Source of the DNA: an uncultured Clostridia bacterium
Lineage (GTDB): Bacteria; Bacillota; Clostridia; Oscillospirales; Acutalibacteraceae
Direction: 5' to 3'
Assembly (NCBI GenBank): GCA_937916395.1
Contig: CALFTN010000071.1
Location: 1-35,070, forward strand
Length of the DNA stretch: 35,070 nt
Below the pieces are notes generated by a model. The model did no database searches, had not been told where the DNA came from, and worked only from the letters and a program-made list of their open reading frames with translations. How positions within the stretch are numbered: the first letter of the stretch is position 1; every line of letters starts with the position of its first letter. Of this stretch, positions 32,503 through 35,070 are shown one piece after another. The translations under genes and the position numbers were made by a program.

Positions 32503-33105
32503 ATGGCAACATACGATGTAGCAGCTCTCGAAAAATTAGTAGAGCAATTTCAAAAGATACCATCAATCGGCAGAAAAACTGCTCAGCGAATGGCTTTTCA
32601 TGTGCTTGACTTGCCAGACAATGAAGCAAAAGAATTTGCCGATGCAATAATGGAAGCACATACAAAAATTCACCATTGTGCTTTATGTCATAACTTAACA
32701 GAAAATGAGCTTTGCCCTATTTGCGAAAGCGTAACACGCGACCATTCTGTTCTTTGTGTTGTTGAAGACCCACGTGATGTTCCAGCACTCGAAAGAACCA
32801 GAGAATTCTCTGGTGTTTACCACGTTTTACATGGTACAATTTCACCTATGAATGGCGTAGGTCCCGAACAGCTTACTATAAAATCACTCGTTGAGCGAGT
32901 TTCAAAGGGTGATGTAAAAGAAGTTATTATGGCCACAAACCCCACTCTTGAAGGCGACACTACTGCAATGTATATAGGCAAGCTTTTAAAACCATTTGAA
33001 GTTAAGGTCACACGTCTTGCATACGGTATACCCGTTGGTGCAGATATTGAGTATGCCGACGATGTTACACTTCTTCGTGCCCTTGAAGGTAGAAGAGAGT
33101 TGTAA
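32503..33105 (+). CDS. recR: Recombination protein RecR
   Basis: Component of RecFOR, which loads RecA on gapped DNA. The 200-residue protein has the N-terminal helix-hairpin-helix IPSIGRKTAQRMAFH and the zinc finger C59/C62/C71/C74 (CALC...CPIC). A Toprim domain follows (VVEDPRDVPALERT, with VIMATNPTLEGDTTAMYI). Family-normal length. It is tightly linked to ybaB. Confidence 0.96.
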   Translation: MATYDVAALEKLVEQFQKIPSIGRKTAQRMAFHVLDLPDNEAKEFADAIMEAHTKIHHCALCHNLTENELCPICESVTRDHSVLCVVEDPRDVPALERTREFSGVYHVLHGTISPMNGVGPEQLTIKSLVERVSKGDVKEVIMATNPTLEGDTTAMYIGKLLKPFEVKVTRLAYGIPVGADIEYADDVTLLRALEGRREL

Positions 33106-33139
33106 TTTATGTTTATTTTTCAGAAAGGATGAGGTAACT

Positions 33140-33604
33140 ATGCCAAAAGCAGAAAGCAAAACAGTTGCACAAAATAAAAAAGCATATCACGATTATTTCA
33201 TCCTTGAAACTTACGAAGCAGGAATTGAGCTTTGTGGCACAGAGGTTAAATCTTTGAGACTTGGTAAAGTAAATCTTAAAGATTCCTGGTGCAACGTTGT
33301 TGATGGCGAAATGCTTGCAAACGGCGTGCACATTTCACCTTATGACCATGGCAACCGCTTTAACCGTGACCCATTAAGACCAAAACGTCTTTTAATGCAT
33401 AAAAAAGAAATTATGCGACTTATGGGTGAAGTTAAGCAACAAGGCTGTGCTTTAATTCCACTTTCCATATATTTTAATTCCCAAGGCAGAGCTAAAATGC
33501 AGGTAGGTCTTTGTAAAGGTAAAAAGCTTTATGACAAACGTGAGGACGCTGCAAAGAAAGATGCACAAAGAGCAATTGAACGCTCTCTTCGTGATAAGAA
33601 TTGA
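33140..33604 (+). CDS. smpB: SsrA-binding protein SmpB
   Basis: Partner of tmRNA in trans-translation; it mimics the missing anticodon arm and delivers tmRNA to stalled ribosomes. From the ATG at 33140 (GAGG upstream) it is 154 residues. It has KAYHDYFILETYEAGIELCGTEVKSLRLGKVNLKD, of which VKSLRLGK is the classic block, then a C-terminal basic tail KKLYDKREDAAKKDAQRAI. A longer open frame upstream runs inside recR and is not SmpB-like. Its RNA partner ssrA lies 0.9 kb downstream. Confidence 0.95.
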   Translation: MPKAESKTVAQNKKAYHDYFILETYEAGIELCGTEVKSLRLGKVNLKDSWCNVVDGEMLANGVHISPYDHGNRFNRDPLRPKRLLMHKKEIMRLMGEVKQQGCALIPLSIYFNSQGRAKMQVGLCKGKKLYDKREDAAKKDAQRAIERSLRDKN

Positions 33605-33777
33605 AAGTTGAAAATTAAGTGTCTGGACGCTATTATATAGTTAAATTACCGTATTAAACCATCAGTTAAGTCGAATTATAAGAAAAATCAACCAATAGTT
33701 TACTAAATTTTACTTGTTTCAACCTTTGTTATCTTCATTATTTTTTGTACCAGCGTTAAAATGGAGACACAATAAAC

Positions 33778-33790
33778 GGTACACAGTACC
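33778..33790 (+). promoter_or_regulatory. Small palindrome before XRE gene, possible operator
   Basis: GGTAC-ACA-GTACC lies directly before the ribosome binding site of the downstream XRE gene. A further GTACC half-site is at 33747-33751. XRE regulators often bind such palindromes in their own leader; binding here is inference. The rest of the 203-nt spacer (33605-33807) is AT-rich with no clear promoter. Confidence 0.4.
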
Positions 33791-33807
33791 AAAAAGGAGA
33801 ATGAACA

Positions 33808-34389
33808 ATGTCATTATTTTTCAAAAAAATGGTATCAAACGAATATCAAGAAGAGCCAAAGAAAAATGAAACAGGTGAAGCTGCTGAACAAATTGATATT
33901 ACAGAAACAATTGGTTCAAGAATTTCACAAGCAAGAAAAGCTAAAGGTTACACACAAGAGCAATTCTCACAAATGCTTGATGTAACTGCACAGGCTGTTT
34001 CTAAATGGGAAAATGATGTTTCTTGCCCTGATATCCAGCTCTTACCTAAAATTGCAGAAATACTTGATATGACAACAGATGAGCTTCTTACAGGCAAAAA
34101 AGGAAAACATAAAGAAGCTAATCCAAATGCTGATATTGATACATCAAATCTTAAAGTTAATATCAATGTTACAAAACCAAATCAAAATCCGGTAAATGTT
34201 TCCCTACCCTTGTCAATGATTAAAAAGTTTGCTAAAATAGGTAATGGGATTTCTGGAATAATCGGAAATGGTGCAATAGATAGTATAAAATTTGATGAAA
34301 TACTCACTCTCATTGAAAATGGCGCAACAGGCGAAATACTCAATGTTGTTTCAGAGGATAACACCAATGTATCTATCACTATAAAATAA
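33808..34389 (+). CDS. XRE regulator fused to a YvlB/LiaX-like (SHOCT-like) domain
   Basis: A 193-residue protein. Residues ~35-95 form an XRE helix-turn-helix (ISQARKAKGYTQEQFSQMLD, AQAVSKWENDVSCP, then LDMTTDELLTG). The C-terminal ~75 residues read KVNINVTKPNQNPVNVSLPL, then FDEILTLIENGATGEILNVV and a final NVSITIK. This layout (VxVxLPL..., then EIL..I..G..G.I..V...V.I.I) recalls the C-terminal domain of YvlB/LiaX envelope-stress proteins. The call is by eye. A role as regulator responding to envelope state is inference. Good AAGGAG ribosome binding site; single-gene unit with its own terminator. Confidence 0.75.
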   Translation: MSLFFKKMVSNEYQEEPKKNETGEAAEQIDITETIGSRISQARKAKGYTQEQFSQMLDVTAQAVSKWENDVSCPDIQLLPKIAEILDMTTDELLTGKKGKHKEANPNADIDTSNLKVNINVTKPNQNPVNVSLPLSMIKKFAKIGNGISGIIGNGAIDSIKFDEILTLIENGATGEILNVVSEDNTNVSITIK

Positions 34390-34396
34390 GTTTATA

Positions 34397-34427
34397 AACA
34401 TCAACTCATCGCAGATGAGTTGATGTT
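34397..34427 (+). terminator. Terminator-like hairpin after the XRE fusion gene
   Basis: A 14-bp perfect stem AACATCAACTCATC / GATGAGTTGATGTT with a GCA loop, starting 8 nt after the stop codon. The following TTAAATAT is only weakly T-rich. Confidence 0.7.
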
Positions 34428-34439
34428 AAATATAAAACT

Positions 34440-34490
34440 GGACGCGTAGCGTCCCCTTAATTCTTCACTATTCACTTTTCACTCTTCACT
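34440..34490 (+). repeat. Hairpin plus four TTCACTN heptamers before tmRNA
   Basis: GGACGC-GTA-GCGTCC (34440-34454) is a 6-bp hairpin. Next come four head-to-tail heptamers TTCACT+N (34464-34491) with exact 7-nt period. No consensus promoter for tmRNA is visible in this spacer. Confidence 0.7.
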
Positions 34491-34509
34491 TGAGCGAAGC
34501 GAAATATAT

Positions 34510-34860
34510 GGGGATGAAAGGATTTCGACGGGGATTTTGAACCCAGATAAGCGAGCAGTGGAGTGGCACCACTATAAAAGTCACAACTTAAAAATAACTG
34601 ACAATAATAAAACAGTTTTAGCTGCTGCTTAATAGCAGCTCATCCTGACTGAAACTACCGCGATTCAGTTAAGGGTGTCATCTTAGCGGTGAACCGGCAC
34701 AAGCGAGAGCCCTGTAGCTTGTACGGATTTAAAGGGCTACTCATCAGTTTAGCCTGTTTATCGGCGATTCAGATGAGGAAACTAAAAAGATAAACTACGC
34801 TCGTAGAAAGTTTGGGGAATGGGTCTTCGGACGTGGGTTCGAATCCCACCATCTCCACCA
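34510..34860 (+). ncRNA. ssrA: Transfer-messenger RNA (tmRNA)
   Basis: Rescues stalled ribosomes and tags the unfinished protein. The 5' end GGGGATG pairs with 3' CATCTCC. The T-arm GTGGGTTCGAATCCCAC and an encoded CCA end are present. The resume codon is read as GAC at 34600 after TAACT. This gives the tag (A)DNNKTVLAAA and stop TAA at 34630-34632, followed by TAG two nt later in another frame. Short acidic-Asn tags ending in LAA are typical of Clostridia; here an extra Ala ends it. Total length ~351 nt, one-piece form. smpB lies upstream. Confidence 0.96.
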
Positions 34861-34892
34861 AAAATCGACAGGTTTCGACCTGTCGATTTTTT
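34861..34892 (+). terminator. Terminator of tmRNA
   Basis: A 13-bp stem AAAATCGACAGGT / ACCTGTCGATTTT closed by a TTCG tetraloop and followed by TT, directly after the tmRNA 3' end. Confidence 0.92.
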
Positions 34893-34894
34893 AT

Positions 34895-35063
34895 CCATTG
34901 CGAAAGCAATGGTATATCATCACGCGCAAGCGTGCATCTCATCACCGAAGGTGTATATCATCAGCCGCAGGCTGCATTTCTTTTCGCAATGATGATATAC
35001 AAAACTTCGTTTTGATGATATGCAATTCCTGCGGAATTGATGATATACACGGCTTTCGCCGTG
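34895..35063. repeat. Array of variable-stem mini-hairpins with constant linkers
   Basis: Seven clear hairpins plus one degenerate unit, spaced 19-26 nt. Stems: CCATTGC/GCAATGG, CACGC/GCGTG, CACC/GGTG, CAGCC/GGCTG, then CAAAAC/GTTTTG, CAATTCC/GGAATTG, CACGGC/GCCGTG. Each has CA...TG at or next to the stem base. Loops on the first four are GAAA, GCAA, GAA and GCA. On the last three the loops read GAA, GCA and GAAA on the opposite strand. Linkers are TATATCAT (or CATCTCAT) in the first half and ATGATATA/ATGATATG in the second, so the array flips strand at about 34975-34999. The window ends just after the last unit. Confidence 0.85.
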
Positions 35064-35070
35064 ATTTATG

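Noticed and set aside
32996..33139. N-terminal extension of SmpB overlapping recR
   Set aside because: The extra residues are recR read in another frame; a ribosome binding site and the standard SmpB start lie at 33140.
34812..35015. 67-codon open frame on the plus strand
   Set aside because: It starts inside tmRNA and runs through its terminator and the hairpin array; no ribosome binding site or protein-like composition.
34895..35063. CRISPR array
   Set aside because: Linkers are only 8 nt and the variable parts are palindromes, not unique spacers; no cas genes are in the window.

Overview
The window looks like a chromosomal segment of a low-GC Gram-positive bacterium of the class Clostridia, most likely an Oscillospirales/Ruminococcaceae-type gut commensal (inferred from protein flavour, not from a search). 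Supporting signs are AT-rich DNA, strong AGGAGG ribosome binding sites, sigma-A promoters with 17-nt spacers, HPr kinase, WhiA, the YfmF/YfmH peptidase pair, a BspA-type surface protein and a short tmRNA tag.

Positions 1-16446, mostly minus strand, carry the translation/transcription superoperon in the order rpmG-secE-nusG-rplK-rplA-rplJ-rplL, then rpoB-rpoC, then rpsL-rpsG-fusA (fusA cut by the window edge). Each block has its own promoter. RNA control is visible: an L10 leader with attenuator before rplJ, two candidate L1-binding sites that imitate 23S rRNA (before rplK and before rplA), and a long GC-rich rpsL-rpsG spacer. Between rplL and rpoB, normally adjacent or nearly so, sits a 2-kb accessory insert: a small XRE regulator, a locus with the layout of a type I toxin-antitoxin module, and a Fic protein fused to a winged helix.

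Positions 16566-21452, plus strand, form one tight operon, hprK-glcK-murB-whiA-rluA-family pseudouridine synthase, linking carbon sensing, glucose phosphorylation and peptidoglycan synthesis. It ends at a bidirectional terminator shared with a convergent gene for a 1032-residue BspA-like leucine-rich-repeat surface protein. Further minus-strand genes, yfmF-yfmH-lgt-folD, form a second overlapping operon.

Positions 29335-34892, plus strand, hold yebC, the SRP RNA gene ffs, dnaX-ybaB-recR, smpB, an XRE regulator fused to a YvlB/LiaX-like domain, and ssrA (tmRNA). SmpB and tmRNA, the two partners of trans-translation, lie 0.9 kb apart. The window ends in an array of short hairpins (34895-35063) whose stems differ in sequence but stay self-complementary. 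They are separated by a constant 8-nt linker, and the array switches strand in its middle. This array and the toxin-like locus are the least explained and most interesting parts.
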